NCBI GenBank assembly: GCA_015060065.1
Contig: SUZF01000006.1
Location: 7,532 to 71,531 of the forward strand
Reading direction: 5' to 3'
DNA from: Rikenellaceae bacterium
Lineage (GTDB): Bacteria > Bacteroidota > Bacteroidia > Bacteroidales > Rikenellaceae
DNA length: 64,000 bases
The notes under the pieces are model-generated. The model had not been told where the DNA came from and searched no databases. It saw only the letters and a list, made by a program, of their open reading frames with translations. How positions within the stretch are numbered: the first letter of the stretch is position 1; each line of letters begins with the position of its first letter. The translations under genes and the position numbers were made by a program. Shown here piece after piece: positions 1 through 9,525 of the stretch.

Positions 1-1
1 T

Positions 2-496
2 ATCAAGATGGGTGGCGTAGTGATGAATCTGTCCGGCTCGACGGGTCTGGATTCGACTATCGACTACGTGGCAAACATCAAACTTCCGGCAAAGGCTACG
101 GGTGGAGTTCTCTCGAATGTGAAGGCGAATATCGGAGGCAACTTCTCGTCGCCCAAGATTACGCTTGATATCAAGGAGGCCGCCAAGGAGGCTGCGACCA
201 ACGCAATTAACCAGCAGTTGCAAAAACACACGGGCAGTGCCGACCTGAACGAGGAGTTCGAGAAGCAGGCTGCCAAAATCCGCGAGGAGGCTGCCTCGGC
301 GGGTAAGAAGTTGATTGCCGAGGCGCAAAAGCAACGTGCCGCTATGGTTGGTAAGGCTTCGGGCGCACTCGGAAAACTCGCTGCCGAGAAGAGCGGCGAT
401 GCGCTGGTTAAGGCTGCCGAAAAACAGGCTGCAAATTTGCAGACAGAGGCGGAGAAGCAGGTTGAAAAATTGCGAGCGAAACTCTCCGAACAATAG
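2..496 (+). CDS. AsmA-family protein, C-terminal part (5' end outside window)
   Basis: The reading frame is already open at the left edge and ends at TAG 494-496, so only about the last 164 residues are seen. The first ~55 residues (NIKLPAKATGGVLSNVKAN, then GGNFSSPKITLDI) resemble the beta-rich C-terminal segment of AsmA-like proteins, which are envelope proteins thought to bridge inner and outer membrane and help lipid transport. The rest is an Ala/Lys/Glu-rich helix, probably coiled coil, with repeated EKQAA-type stretches and a charged C-terminus. Upstream architecture is not visible, so the AsmA call rests on the tail alone. A strong intrinsic terminator follows 30 bp downstream, marking this as the last gene of its transcript. 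Confidence 0.6.
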   Translation: MKMGGVVMNLSGSTGLDSTIDYVANIKLPAKATGGVLSNVKANIGGNFSSPKITLDIKEAAKEAATNAINQQLQKHTGSADLNEEFEKQAAKIREEAASAGKKLIAEAQKQRAAMVGKASGALGKLAAEKSGDALVKAAEKQAANLQTEAEKQVEKLRAKLSEQ

Positions 497-501
497 ATTT
501 G
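470..501 (+). promoter_or_regulatory. candidate Bacteroidetes promoter for the efflux operon
   Basis: TAGATTTG at 494-501 fits the -7 consensus TAnnTTTG and overlaps the stop codon of the preceding gene. A TTG at 470-472 lies about 21 nt upstream as a possible -33 element. Transcription would start near 508, so the hairpin at 527-559 would lie in the leader of the efflux operon. Pattern match only. Confidence 0.35.
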
Positions 502-526
502 TTGCCAAGCCTGTCAGATTGGTATA

Positions 527-563
527 AAAATTGACTTTCCGCCAAAGAAAGTCAATTTTTTTT
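527..563 (+). terminator. intrinsic terminator directly before the efflux adaptor start codon
   Basis: A perfect 13-bp stem (AAAATTGACTTTC 527-539, loop CGCCAAA, GAAAGTCAATTTT 547-559) is followed by a run of T up to 563. The ATG of the next gene is the very next base. It can end the AsmA transcript, or act as a leader terminator if the efflux operon starts upstream. Confidence 0.8.
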
Positions 564-1592
564 ATGCGCATACTTACTCTATTTCTCGTTTCGGTGCTGG
601 TTGCTGCGTGTGACTATATGCCCGATAAGCCTCTCCGACCGCGTGTGGTGCGGGTTGAGACGGCTCAATACGCTCGCTATGTAAAAAAGGATTTCGCGGG
701 ACTCTCGACTGCGGATGATGCAACCAACCTCGCATTCAAAATTGCAGGTCAGGTACTTTCAGTGCCGGTGGTTAAGGGCGATAGTGTCGCCAAAGGTGCG
801 CTGCTTGCCGTGCTTGACCCTCGTGATGTGGAGTTGCAGGTTGAAGCAAATCGCTCGGCATTCGAGGAGGCTCGCTCACGCCTTGAACGCGCCAAACGTC
901 TGCGCGACCACGATGCCGTGTCGCAGCAGGAGTTCGAGTCGGCACAAACGCGCTATTCGCAGGCTCGCTCGGCTTATGACAACTCTTCGGATTTGTTGAA
1001 AGACACACGCCTTCGCGCACCCTTTGCAGGCGTTATCGAGCGAACTTATGTTGATGCTTTTCAGCGAGTGACGGCCGGGCAGACAATTCTGCGTTTGGTC
1101 AATCCCGTGAGTACAACCGTAGGTTTTACAATTCCGGAGAGTAGTCTGCCGCAACTTACACGCAAGACGACAACATTCAGCGTGCGATTTGACAATATTC
1201 CCGAAGTAGAGTTTGCTGCCGAGGTCAAGGATTATGCCCGCACGGCATCCGATGCTTCGGGCTTTCCGGTGTCGTTACGACTGCTTGGAGTTGATAGACA
1301 ACGCTACCATATCATCCCCGGAATGTCTTGTACGGTAACCATGCGCACGATTGATGAACTTCAAGATGCGGTGGCGTTGCCGATTTCGGCTATTTATGCC
1401 CCGATGAGTGGTGGCGATTATGTCTGGACAGTCGATTCGACGGATGTGGTATCACTGCATCGAGTACGTCTGGGCGAAATCTTCGACCGCGACAGAGTGC
1501 TGGTCGATAGTGGCGTTATGCCCGGTAGCAGGGTGGTCGTCGCGGGAGTCTATCGGCTCAAAGAGGGCGAGCAGGTGCGTGTAATACGTTAA
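564..1592 (+). CDS. RND efflux periplasmic adaptor (membrane fusion) lipoprotein
   Basis: 342 residues. The periplasmic adaptor joins an inner-membrane RND pump to an outer-membrane channel. The ATG at 564 is chosen because it gives a lipoprotein signal ending VLVAAC (Cys16); the frame extends upstream to a TTG at 531 that lies inside the terminator hairpin. Order seen: lipoyl/barrel-sandwich half (AFKIAGQVLSVPVVKGDSV), alpha-helical hairpin (about residues 85-125, heptad-like SAFEEARSRLERAKRLRD), second lipoyl half (LRAPFAGVIERTYVD), then beta-barrel and membrane-proximal domains. It is first of three tightly packed genes with the pump 13 bp downstream and the channel after it, the standard tripartite exporter layout. 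The substrate cannot be told from sequence. No local TetR/MarR regulator is visible. Confidence 0.9.
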   Translation: MRILTLFLVSVLVAACDYMPDKPLRPRVVRVETAQYARYVKKDFAGLSTADDATNLAFKIAGQVLSVPVVKGDSVAKGALLAVLDPRDVELQVEANRSAFEEARSRLERAKRLRDHDAVSQQEFESAQTRYSQARSAYDNSSDLLKDTRLRAPFAGVIERTYVDAFQRVTAGQTILRLVNPVSTTVGFTIPESSLPQLTRKTTTFSVRFDNIPEVEFAAEVKDYARTASDASGFPVSLRLLGVDRQRYHIIPGMSCTVTMRTIDELQDAVALPISAIYAPMSGGDYVWTVDSTDVVSLHRVRLGEIFDRDRVLVDSGVMPGSRVVVAGVYRLKEGEQVRVIR

Positions 1593-1605
1593 AATCTTCG
1601 ACGGT

Positions 1606-4600
1606 ATGAATATTTCAGAGTATTCCCTTCGCAATCCGAAGGTTGTAAGGTTTTTCCTTGCCGTTTTGCTGCTTGGAGGCGTGTGGGGATTTGTGAATAT
1701 GGGAAAGAAGGAGGACTCGACCTTCGTGATTAAGAGTGCTGTGATTACGGTATCCTATCCGGGAGCCAATCCCTTTGAGGTCGAGCAACTTGTTACCGAG
1801 CCTATCGAGCGCGAGGTGCAGTCGATGCGACGAATCCATAAGATTACCTCCGAATCGACCTTCGGCTCGGCTCGAATTGTTGTGGAGGTCGAGCCGGCAA
1901 CCCCTCCGCGCGAGATTCCGCAATTGTGGGACGAACTGCGCCGCAAGACCCTGAATATACGCCCACAACTGCCTGACGGAGTGACTGAACTTGTTGTGAG
2001 TGACGATTTCGGAGATGTCTATGGGATATATTACGGACTCTCTGCCGACCGTGGCTACTCGTGGGACGAGATGCGACAGGCCGCACAGCGAATCAAGACC
2101 CGACTGCTCACTCTCGACGGGGTACAGAAGGTTACGCTCTATGGCGAGCAGGCTCCCGTGGTTAATGTCTATATCGCTATCGGTACGCTTGCCAATTTCG
2201 CCATACGCCCCGAAACCATCATCTCGACCATCAGCGGTCAAAATCGTATTGTCAATACGGGCGAGAAGATGGCAGGAGTTATGGAGATTGAGATTTTGGA
2301 GGGCAGTACATATAAGAGCCTCGAAGATATCGAAAATCAACTCCTTATGGCGGCAGATGGCAAACAGTATCGTCTGGGCGATGTGGCGCGTGTCGAGTTG
2401 GAGTATCGCTCGCCACCGACGGCAGTGATGCACATCGATGGTGAGAGAGCAATCGGCATAGGTGTCGCTACCGAGCCGGAGGTTGATGTTGTCAAGGTCG
2501 GAGATAGGATAGATGCTCTGTTGGCAGAGATTAAGTCGGAGTTGCCTGTGGGTATGTCGCTCACGGTTTTATATCCCGAAAACCGTATCGCCCGTGAGGC
2601 TAACTATGCCTTTTTGCTCAACTTGGCAGAGTCGGTGGCAATTGTGGTCTTTATTATAATGCTTGCCATGGGTTTGAGGGCGGGTGTTGTAGTCGGCTCG
2701 TCACTACTCTTCTCGATTGGCGGAACGATGCTCTTTATGCAGATGTTGGGCGAGGGTCTGAATCGCACGTCGCTTGCAGGATTCATAATTGCTATGGGTA
2801 TGTTGGTCGATAATGCCATTGTCGTTACGGATAATGCCAGAGGTGCAATGACTCGTGGTGTGGAACGAGATGCAGCGGTGCTGGGTGGTGCCAATACCCC
2901 GAAGTGGGGTCTGCTCGGTGCAACACTTATAGCCATATTCTCCTATCTGCCGCTCTACTTGGCTCCCTCGTCTGTTGCCGAGATAGTCAAGCCTCTGTTT
3001 GTGGTTATTGCCGTGTCGCTGCTATTAAGTTGGGTGCTGGCCTTGACGCAAACACCACTCTTCGGGCGAGATTTGCTGCGAGTGCCCGCACCGCAGAGTG
3101 AGCGTTCTGTACGCTATGGGCATCATTTCGATAGAATTTTAATGGCTCTGTTGCGACATCGGTGGCTGACAGTCATTACTGCCGTTGTACTTTTCGTATG
3201 CTCGCTGTGGGGGATGAGTGCTATGCCTCAAAACTTCTTTCCGTCGCTTGATAAACCCTATTTCCGAGCCGATGTGATACTGCCCGAAGGCCATAATATA
3301 CGCCAAACCGAGCGTGTGTTGCTCGAAATGTCGCAGTGGCTTGGCGAGCAACCGGAGGTGCGCCACGTTTCGGTCACGGCAGGAGGCACTCCGCCACGCT
3401 ACTATCTGGCAAGCAGTAGCGTGGCATCACGACCCAATTTCGGTAATATGCTTATCGAACTGCACTCGAAGAGGAGTACCTCCGAGGTTGAACACCGCTT
3501 TGAGGAGTATGTTGCCGAGAACTATCCCGATGTGTGGCTGCGCTCGTCGCTCTTTGCTCTGTCGCCCGTGCCGGATGCCACTATCGAACTCGGCTTCGTG
3601 GGCGACAATATCGACAGCCTTGTCCGCCTCACGTCGGAGGTCGAGCAGATTATGCGTGACGATGCGCGGTGTGCGAATGTGCGTAATAGTTGGGGTAATC
3701 GACGCCCTGCGTGGTTACCTTCGTATTCGCAGATGAAGGGACAGCGTATCGGAGTGAGCCGTAGCAGAATGGCGCAGGGTATAACCATAGCAACCGAGGG
3801 CTACACCTTGGGCGAGTATCGTCGTGGCGACCAGTTTATGCCCATTCTGCTCAAAGATGAGAATATCGACGATTATAATCTGACCAATTTGCAGGCTCTG
3901 CCCGTCTTCTCGGAGCGAGGCAATGTCTATTCGGTCGAGCAGACTGTCGATAAGTTCGATTTCGGATTTGATGTGGGGTTGATTAAACGCTATAATCGTC
4001 GTCGTGTGATGAAGGCGCAGTGTGACCCCGCCTTTGGGGTTAATGCCAAGGCTCTTTTCGATGATTTGCAGGCGCGGGTGGCAGAGCGTGTTACGCTGCC
4101 CGTGGATTACTCCTATAAAGTCTTTGGCGAGCAGGAGAATCAGGTGGAGTCCAATGAGGCTCTCGGTAAGTATATGCCTCTTACGCTGTTGCTGATATTC
4201 ATAACCTTGCTACTGCTCTTCCGCAACTATCGCGACCCGATAGTGATTCTGGCGATGATTCCGCTGATTTTTACGGGTGTGGTATTGGGTTTGGCTCTCT
4301 TTGGCAAGAGTTTTAACTTCTTCTCGCTGCTTGGCCTGCTCGGTCTGGTCGGTATGAATATCAAAAATGCCGTGATTTTGGTCGATAGAATAGCCGAGGA
4401 GCGCGCCCGTGGGGAGGGGAGTGCTGCGAGTGCCGTTTTGCGTGCCGTGCGCAGTCGTATTGTTCCCGTGATACTCGCTTCGGGAACAACTATCCTCGGA
4501 ATGTTGCCACTGCTTTTCGACTCGATGTTCGGAGGTATGGCAGCAACGATTATGGGCGGATTGTTTGTGGCTACATTGCTGACAATCTTCGTGTTGCCGG

Positions 4601-4641
4601 TAACTTATGCCCTCTTTTATGGAATTAAAGCAGATTATTGA
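1606..4641 (+). CDS. RND-family efflux pump, inner-membrane transporter (AcrB/HAE type)
   Basis: 1011 residues, close to the ~1030 usual for proton-driven RND exporters. The N-terminus has the first transmembrane helix (FFLAVLLLGGVWGFVNMGKKE) and then the porter domain start (VSYPGANPFEVEQLVTEPIE), typical of AcrB/MdtB-like pumps. The central TM block has GMLVDNAIVVTDNA, where the acidic residue aligns with the proton-relay aspartate region of TM4. The C-terminal TM block has LLGLVGMNIKNAVILVDRI and GTTILGMLPLL. It lies between an adaptor and a TolC-like channel; its stop codon TGA (4639-4641) is one base before the channel ATG. Expected role is export of drugs, bile-like amphiphiles or lipids across both membranes. 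It is intact with no frameshift seen. Confidence 0.92.
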   Translation: MNISEYSLRNPKVVRFFLAVLLLGGVWGFVNMGKKEDSTFVIKSAVITVSYPGANPFEVEQLVTEPIEREVQSMRRIHKITSESTFGSARIVVEVEPATPPREIPQLWDELRRKTLNIRPQLPDGVTELVVSDDFGDVYGIYYGLSADRGYSWDEMRQAAQRIKTRLLTLDGVQKVTLYGEQAPVVNVYIAIGTLANFAIRPETIISTISGQNRIVNTGEKMAGVMEIEILEGSTYKSLEDIENQLLMAADGKQYRLGDVARVELEYRSPPTAVMHIDGERAIGIGVATEPEVDVVKVGDRIDALLAEIKSELPVGMSLTVLYPENRIAREANYAFLLNLAESVAIVVFIIMLAMGLRAGVVVGSSLLFSIGGTMLFMQMLGEGLNRTSLAGFIIAMGMLVDNAIVVTDNARGAMTRGVERDAAVLGGANTPKWGLLGATLIAIFSYLPLYLAPSSVAEIVKPLFVVIAVSLLLSWVLALTQTPLFGRDLLRVPAPQSERSVRYGHHFDRILMALLRHRWLTVITAVVLFVCSLWGMSAMPQNFFPSLDKPYFRADVILPEGHNIRQTERVLLEMSQWLGEQPEVRHVSVTAGGTPPRYYLASSSVASRPNFGNMLIELHSKRSTSEVEHRFEEYVAENYPDVWLRSSLFALSPVPDATIELGFVGDNIDSLVRLTSEVEQIMRDDARCANVRNSWGNRRPAWLPSYSQMKGQRIGVSRSRMAQGITIATEGYTLGEYRRGDQFMPILLKDENIDDYNLTNLQALPVFSERGNVYSVEQTVDKFDFGFDVGLIKRYNRRRVMKAQCDPAFGVNAKALFDDLQARVAERVTLPVDYSYKVFGEQENQVESNEALGKYMPLTLLLIFITLLLLFRNYRDPIVILAMIPLIFTGVVLGLALFGKSFNFFSLLGLLGLVGMNIKNAVILVDRIAEERARGEGSAASAVLRAVRSRIVPVILASGTTILGMLPLLFDSMFGGMAATIMGGLFVATLLTIFVLPVTYALFYGIKADY

Positions 4642-4642
4642 T

Positions 4643-5884
4643 ATGAAAAGATACATTATAGTAACCCTACTCATGGTTACTATCTCGACCGCAAAGGCGC
4701 AAATTACGCTCGACGACTATCGCACAAGCGTTATGGAGTATAGTTGGATGCTCAAAACCCGTAACTCGCAGAGCGAGGAGGCTCGCGAAAATATGGGTCG
4801 AGCCAAGACCGGATTCTTGCCGTCGTTAGCAGCCAACGGCACCTTCTCGATGCAGTTCCGACACGTTGAGGGCGTGCGACGTTGGGACTTCTCGCTACAA
4901 CCGCAGATAATCCAGACCCTCTATGCCGGAGGGGCTGTGCGAGCAGCGTGGAAGGGTGCAAAACTCGACTACGATATTGCACTCTGTAACGAGGCTTTTG
5001 CGATGCTCGATGTGCGTTATGCGGCAGACTATGCCTATTGGACACTCTCGGCAATGGCACAATACCTCGAATCGGTGCGTAGATATGTCGAGATTATCCG
5101 CTCGCTCAAAAGTTTGGTCGATGCCCGATTCGAAGAGGGCTATATTGCCAGGGGCGATGTGTTGCAGATAGACTCTCGTTTGAGTGAGGCGGAGTATGAA
5201 CTCTCGGTTGCCGAGCAGAACTACTCGGTGGCGATGCATAACTTCAATATTTTGCGCGGAGTGCAACTCGACGAGGAGGTTATCCTCGCGCAGACAATTC
5301 GTGATTCGATTCCGTTGCCGTCAAGGGTACCTTTCGATAATATCGTCGCCTCGCGCCCCGATTTTGCTGCGGCAGACCTCTCGCGTATGCGCTCCGAGGT
5401 TGCTGTACGCTCGGCTCGCGCTCCGTTTAATCCGCAGATAAGTGTCGGTGTGGGCGGTGCGTGGGCTCCGCACACTCCCAATCGTACAGGACAGACGCAA
5501 ATCAACGGCTCACTCTTTGCGCAGGTCAGCGTGCCTATTTTTCATTGGGGAGAACGTCATCGCGCGGTGGCTGCGGCACGTGAGCGTAGCCGTCAGAGCG
5601 AAATAGCGCAGGCTCAACTCTATGACGATATCTTGCGTGAGGAGATGAATGGCTGGGTGACGCTGATTGATAGCAATGCGCAGGTCGAGACCTCGATGCG
5701 CAGTATGCTTATCGCTCGCGAGAATCTCGAAATCAGTACCTACTCATATAGTGAGGGTGTAACGACGGTGCTTGATGTGTTGCAGGCGCAGATAAGTTGG
5801 TTGCAACTCTATACCAACACAATAACCGCACAGTATAACTATGCGGTTGCAGTGTCGGATTACGAGCGAATCACAGCGAGATGA
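4643..5884 (+). CDS. TolC-family outer-membrane efflux channel
   Basis: 413 residues from the ATG at 4643, which gives a Sec signal peptide ending TISTAKA before Gln; an ATG at 4607 inside the pump gene is less likely. The protein has the long helical repeats of outer-membrane efflux proteins: ARENMGRAKTGFLPSLAANG near the N-terminus and the matching second repeat with SEGVTTVLDVLQAQISWLQ near the C-terminus, plus NPQISVGVGGAW. These trimers form the outer-membrane duct for RND pumps. It starts two bases after the pump stop, so it is translationally coupled as the last gene of the operon. No strong terminator follows; a heptamer repeat array fills the gap to the convergent OsmC gene. Confidence 0.9.
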   Translation: MKRYIIVTLLMVTISTAKAQITLDDYRTSVMEYSWMLKTRNSQSEEARENMGRAKTGFLPSLAANGTFSMQFRHVEGVRRWDFSLQPQIIQTLYAGGAVRAAWKGAKLDYDIALCNEAFAMLDVRYAADYAYWTLSAMAQYLESVRRYVEIIRSLKSLVDARFEEGYIARGDVLQIDSRLSEAEYELSVAEQNYSVAMHNFNILRGVQLDEEVILAQTIRDSIPLPSRVPFDNIVASRPDFAAADLSRMRSEVAVRSARAPFNPQISVGVGGAWAPHTPNRTGQTQINGSLFAQVSVPIFHWGERHRAVAAARERSRQSEIAQAQLYDDILREEMNGWVTLIDSNAQVETSMRSMLIARENLEISTYSYSEGVTTVLDVLQAQISWLQLYTNTITAQYNYAVAVSDYERITAR

Positions 5885-5922
5885 AAAATCCACCCCTCAA
5901 ACCCCAATCCCCAAAACGCCAA

Positions 5923-5969
5923 AATTGTGAATTGTGAATTGTGAATTGTGAATTGTGAATTGTCAATTA
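5923..5969. repeat. 7-bp tandem repeat (AATTGTG)n
   Basis: Five perfect AATTGTG units are followed by AATTGTC and AATTA. The array lies between two convergent genes, and its last TTA supplies the stop codon of the minus-strand OsmC gene. A related (CAATTAT)n array is at 14463-14510. Confidence 0.95.
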
Positions 5970-6362
5970 CTCACTGCTTACTATGGCAATTTCATGCGAT
6001 ACGGGGGCGATTTTGCGCATCATCTGCAATGTGCCGCAATAGGTCTCGTTGGCGAGATTGACGGCACGACTGACCTTAACCTGCTCCTCCAAGTGGCGAC
6101 ACTCGATGTTATAGACGATATGAAATGAGTGATAGACACTCTTGGCGGTTACGCTCTCGGTATCGAGTTCGCCACTCATCTCAATTTCTAAACTCTTGGG
6201 CTTGATGCGCTCCTTGGCGAGGATGCTCATAATGGTTATGCCGGCACACTCGGCTGTCGCATAAAGTAACATCTCCTTGGGGTTTAGTGAGTCGCATTTC
6301 TCGCCTTTGGCAAGGCGAAAGGTGGTGTCGTGACACCACTCGATAGTAACTTCTACTCTCAT
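5967..6362 (-). CDS. OsmC/Ohr-family protein
   Basis: 131 residues. OsmC/Ohr proteins reduce organic hydroperoxides using two cysteines. Here the candidates are Cys39 (ATAECAGIT, start of the central helix) and Cys109 (ETYCGTLQMM, start of the C-terminal helix), placed as in the family. Size, the N-terminal beta strands and SLNPKEMLLYA also fit OsmC. The Bacteroidetes subgroup is often only annotated as OsmC family, so peroxidase activity is inferred. It stands alone on the minus strand, convergent with the efflux operon, with its stop codon inside the heptamer array. Confidence 0.85.
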   Translation of the reverse strand: MRVEVTIEWCHDTTFRLAKGEKCDSLNPKEMLLYATAECAGITIMSILAKERIKPKSLEIEMSGELDTESVTAKSVYHSFHIVYNIECRHLEEQVKVSRAVNLANETYCGTLQMMRKIAPVSHEIAIVSSE

Positions 6363-6380
6363 AATCTAATCTTTTGTTTT

Positions 6381-6448
6381 GGTGAATATTCCCCTGCAAA
6401 GGGGCAATAATCATTCCCAAAAAAGGGGGTGATGGCGGAATATTTGCC
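6381..6448. repeat. imperfect palindromic intergenic element
   Basis: Outer arms GGTGAATATTCC and GGAATATTTGCC are inverted. Inside are CCCCTGCAAAGGGG and AGGGGGTGATGGCGG. The layout (outer arm, CCCC..GGGG core, GTG..GGCGG, opposite arm) resembles the elements at 14244-14342, suggesting one family of dispersed palindromes. Confidence 0.55.
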
Positions 6449-6510
6449 AAAGAAACTCTTTTTCGCTCCAATTATCGCACGTAAAGCACTTTTTTCTCGG
6501 TAAAAATCGT

Positions 6511-6518
6511 TATATTTG
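6511..6518 (+). promoter_or_regulatory. -7 promoter box for the TPR/barrel operon
   Basis: TATATTTG matches TAnnTTTG 22 bases before the ATG at 6541. A clear -33 TTTG is not seen at the usual spacing. Confidence 0.55.
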
Positions 6519-6540
6519 CGCGACTATATAGAGAGAGATT

Positions 6541-9519
6541 ATGCGTAAATATCTTATACTGCTGACAGCACTGCTGATATCGACCTGCGGGGTTGTGGAG
6601 GCGAGCCGCCAAGAGCCTGCTTTCTCAATCAAACGCGGAGTAGAACTCTTCGATTCGGGTCGTTGGATTGATGCACGCCATCAATTTGTTAAAGTGGGCG
6701 AAATGCTCCCTTCGACCGCGGTAACCGAAAGACAGACTATCGACTACTATCTGGCAATGTGTGCCGTGAAACTCGGAGATGCCGATGTCGAGCAGCGTTT
6801 GTTGGACTTTATGAGCCGATACGACGGCTCGACCTACAACAACGATATCTATTTCGCTCTGGCATCGTATTACTGTACCCGCAACGAGTACGCCAAGGCC
6901 CGCGATGAGTTTGCCAATGTCAATTATAAGATACTCTCGACCGAACAGCGCGAGAAGTACGATATCCGCATGGGCTATATCGAATTTTTGGATAAAAATT
7001 ACGATGCTGCATATCAATATTTCGAGCGAGTGCGTATCGGTGGCGAGTATATCGACCATGCGACCTACTACAAAGCGTATATCGAGTATGTCCGTGGGGA
7101 TTATGTCTCCTCAAAAAAGGCCTTCACTTCGCTCAAATCGAGTGATGCTTATGATGAGTTGGTGCCGTACTACTTGCTCCAAATCGAGTATAAGGAGGGT
7201 AATTATCCCTATGTTGTGAAGGAGGGTACGGCTCTGCTGCCCAACTCCTCGTCGGCACAGGCGAAGGATTTGCAGCGTATTATGGCGGAGTCCTACTTCC
7301 GTATGAATAACTTCCGCAAGGCGGCAGACTTTATTCGCGCCTTCGAGAAGTCCGGTGGCGAGATGGGGCGTGCCGAGAACTATATCCTCGGATATTCGCT
7401 CTATCGAACTGCAAACTATCATCAGGCTCAACCCGTGCTGCAAAAGGTGTGTGGTGCGGATGATGCGCTGACGCAGAATGCCTCCTATCACTTGGCTGAT
7501 TGCTACCTCAAAAATGGCAATAAACGAATGGCAAGCAGTGCCTTCGCGATGGCCTCCAACGACAAGTTTGACGGCGGTATTGCCGAGGATGCCCTCTTTA
7601 ACTACGGAAAGTTGCAGTACGAGTTGGGTGGCGGAACCTTCAATGCTGCGGTTAATATTCTGACTCGCTATATCGAGAAATACCCCCACTCCAACCGCTT
7701 GCAGGAGGCAAGGGAACTCTTGATTGCCGCATACTTCAATTCGAGCAACTACGAAAATGCCTATAATGCCATAAAAGCGTTGCCGAATCCCGATAGCAGC
7801 ATCCGTGCTGCGTTGCAGAAGATTACCTACTTCAACGCTTTGGAGGCTTATGTGCAGGGCGATGACGAGAAGGCTCGTCGAATGCTCGAAGAGTCTGTGG
7901 CGGTGGGTGTGAGTCCTAAATATGGCGCACTCGGAGCCTTTTGGCTTGGCGAGATAGCCTACGGCCGTGGTGAGTATGATAAGGCGGTTGAGAAGTATCG
8001 CTACTACCTCGACCGTGCGCCCCAGAGTGAGCGTGAATATAAGATGGCTCTCTACAATCTGGGCTACGCATACTTCTCGATGGGGAATATGTCTAATGCA
8101 AAACGCTCATTCGCGTCGTTTGTCGAGAGTTATCGCAAGGCGGATAGTTATCGTGCCGATGCGTGGAACCGATATGGAGATGCGCTCTACTCGATGCGAG
8201 AGTTTAAGTCGGCAGTGGGGTGTTACGAAAAGGCTGCCTCGCTCGGTACTACCGAGGGATACTATGCGCAGTATCAACGCGCCATAGCGCTCGGAATCTT
8301 GGGTCGTACGTCGAACAAAATCGAGGCTCTGCGTGCTATTGTCGCTACCGATAGAGGCGATTACGTCGATGATGCCACATACGAGTTGGGTCGCACCTAT
8401 ATCGCACAGGAGCAGTATCGCAATGGTGCCGAGACGCTCGAAATATTTGTCGAAAACTATCCGAGTTCGTCGAACCATACGCAGGCATTGCTCGATTTGG
8501 GTTTGGCCTATTTCAATCTGCACGATGCCCCCTCGTCGCTCAAATACTACGAGAAGGTTATTGCCAAAGACCCCCGCTCGGTGGAGGCAAAGGAGGCTCT
8601 GCGCAGTGTGCGCGAGATATATGTGACCACGGGCGATGTAAATACCTACTTCTCCTATGCCGAAAAGGCTGGCGTGGAGTGCGATTTGAGCCAGATGGCG
8701 CGTGATTCGTTGTCGTTTGAGTCGGCACAGAAAATCTATGTTGCCGGCAATACGGACAGGGCGATTGCTCCGCTCGAAGAGTATATTGCATCCTATCCCA
8801 AGGGCTACTATCTGAACGATGCACTCTTCTATTTGAGCGATTGCTACCTCAAAAGCGACCGCCACGATGAGGCTGTGACGACGATGTTCGCTCTTGCCGA
8901 GCGTCCTGTGAGCCAATATACGTTGCGAGTGCTGGATAAGTTGTCGCAATTTACCTTCGAGCAAGGTCGTTACGAGGATTCTGCAAAGGCATATCGAATG
9001 TTGTATGACGTGGAGGTGCAGGAGCCTCTGCGAAACGAGGCTATGGAGGGCTATGTGCGTGCCGTTAAAGCCTATGGCGATGATGATGCTGTGGTGGCTA
9101 TGGCCGATGATGTGGCAGCGCAAGAGTTCTCCGGAGAGGTGGCTTTGCGCGAGTCGCGTTATGCGAAGGCGAAGGTACTGCAACGTCGTGGCGACACAGC
9201 AGCGGTGGAACTCTTCCGCTTGTTGAGTGAGGATGTCCGCCATGCCGAGGGAGCCGAGGCTTCGTATTTGGTTATCGAGGATACCTATAAAGCCGGAAAT
9301 ATGGACGAGGCAGAGAAGTTGGTCTATGCCTTTGCCGATAAGAATACTCCGCACTCATATTGGTTGGGCAAGGCGTTTATCCTGCTGGGAGATATCTATC
9401 GCTCGAAGGGAGATACGTTCCAAGCCCGCGCGACCTATCAAAGTGTGGTTGATGGATATACACCGACAGATGATGGTATTGTCGATGAGGCGAAAGCACG
9501 TATTGCTCAACTTAACTAA
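6541..9519 (+). CDS. large TPR-repeat periplasmic/envelope protein
   Basis: 992 residues with a Sec signal peptide (MRKYLILLTALLISTCG). The remainder is a near-continuous series of tetratricopeptide repeats: examples are GVELFDSGRWIDARHQF, YFALASYYCTRNEYAKA, AFWLGEIAYGRGEYDKAVEK and LYNLGYAYFSMGNMSNAKR. TPR solenoids are protein-binding scaffolds; no enzyme motif is seen. It is followed after 6 bp by an outer-membrane barrel gene, so the two are probably co-expressed partners in the envelope. It has its own -7 box upstream. The exact process is unknown; similarity to YbgF/BamD-like TPR proteins is only at fold level. Confidence 0.85.
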   Translation: MRKYLILLTALLISTCGVVEASRQEPAFSIKRGVELFDSGRWIDARHQFVKVGEMLPSTAVTERQTIDYYLAMCAVKLGDADVEQRLLDFMSRYDGSTYNNDIYFALASYYCTRNEYAKARDEFANVNYKILSTEQREKYDIRMGYIEFLDKNYDAAYQYFERVRIGGEYIDHATYYKAYIEYVRGDYVSSKKAFTSLKSSDAYDELVPYYLLQIEYKEGNYPYVVKEGTALLPNSSSAQAKDLQRIMAESYFRMNNFRKAADFIRAFEKSGGEMGRAENYILGYSLYRTANYHQAQPVLQKVCGADDALTQNASYHLADCYLKNGNKRMASSAFAMASNDKFDGGIAEDALFNYGKLQYELGGGTFNAAVNILTRYIEKYPHSNRLQEARELLIAAYFNSSNYENAYNAIKALPNPDSSIRAALQKITYFNALEAYVQGDDEKARRMLEESVAVGVSPKYGALGAFWLGEIAYGRGEYDKAVEKYRYYLDRAPQSEREYKMALYNLGYAYFSMGNMSNAKRSFASFVESYRKADSYRADAWNRYGDALYSMREFKSAVGCYEKAASLGTTEGYYAQYQRAIALGILGRTSNKIEALRAIVATDRGDYVDDATYELGRTYIAQEQYRNGAETLEIFVENYPSSSNHTQALLDLGLAYFNLHDAPSSLKYYEKVIAKDPRSVEAKEALRSVREIYVTTGDVNTYFSYAEKAGVECDLSQMARDSLSFESAQKIYVAGNTDRAIAPLEEYIASYPKGYYLNDALFYLSDCYLKSDRHDEAVTTMFALAERPVSQYTLRVLDKLSQFTFEQGRYEDSAKAYRMLYDVEVQEPLRNEAMEGYVRAVKAYGDDDAVVAMADDVAAQEFSGEVALRESRYAKAKVLQRRGDTAAVELFRLLSEDVRHAEGAEASYLVIEDTYKAGNMDEAEKLVYAFADKNTPHSYWLGKAFILLGDIYRSKGDTFQARATYQSVVDGYTPTDDGIVDEAKARIAQLN

Positions 9520-9525
9520 ACGACT

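Noticed and set aside
1615..2433. Long antisense frames within the RND, GH31, SusC and other genes
   Set aside because: They are shadows of strong coding genes with consistent motifs on the other strand, and encode no recognisable domains.
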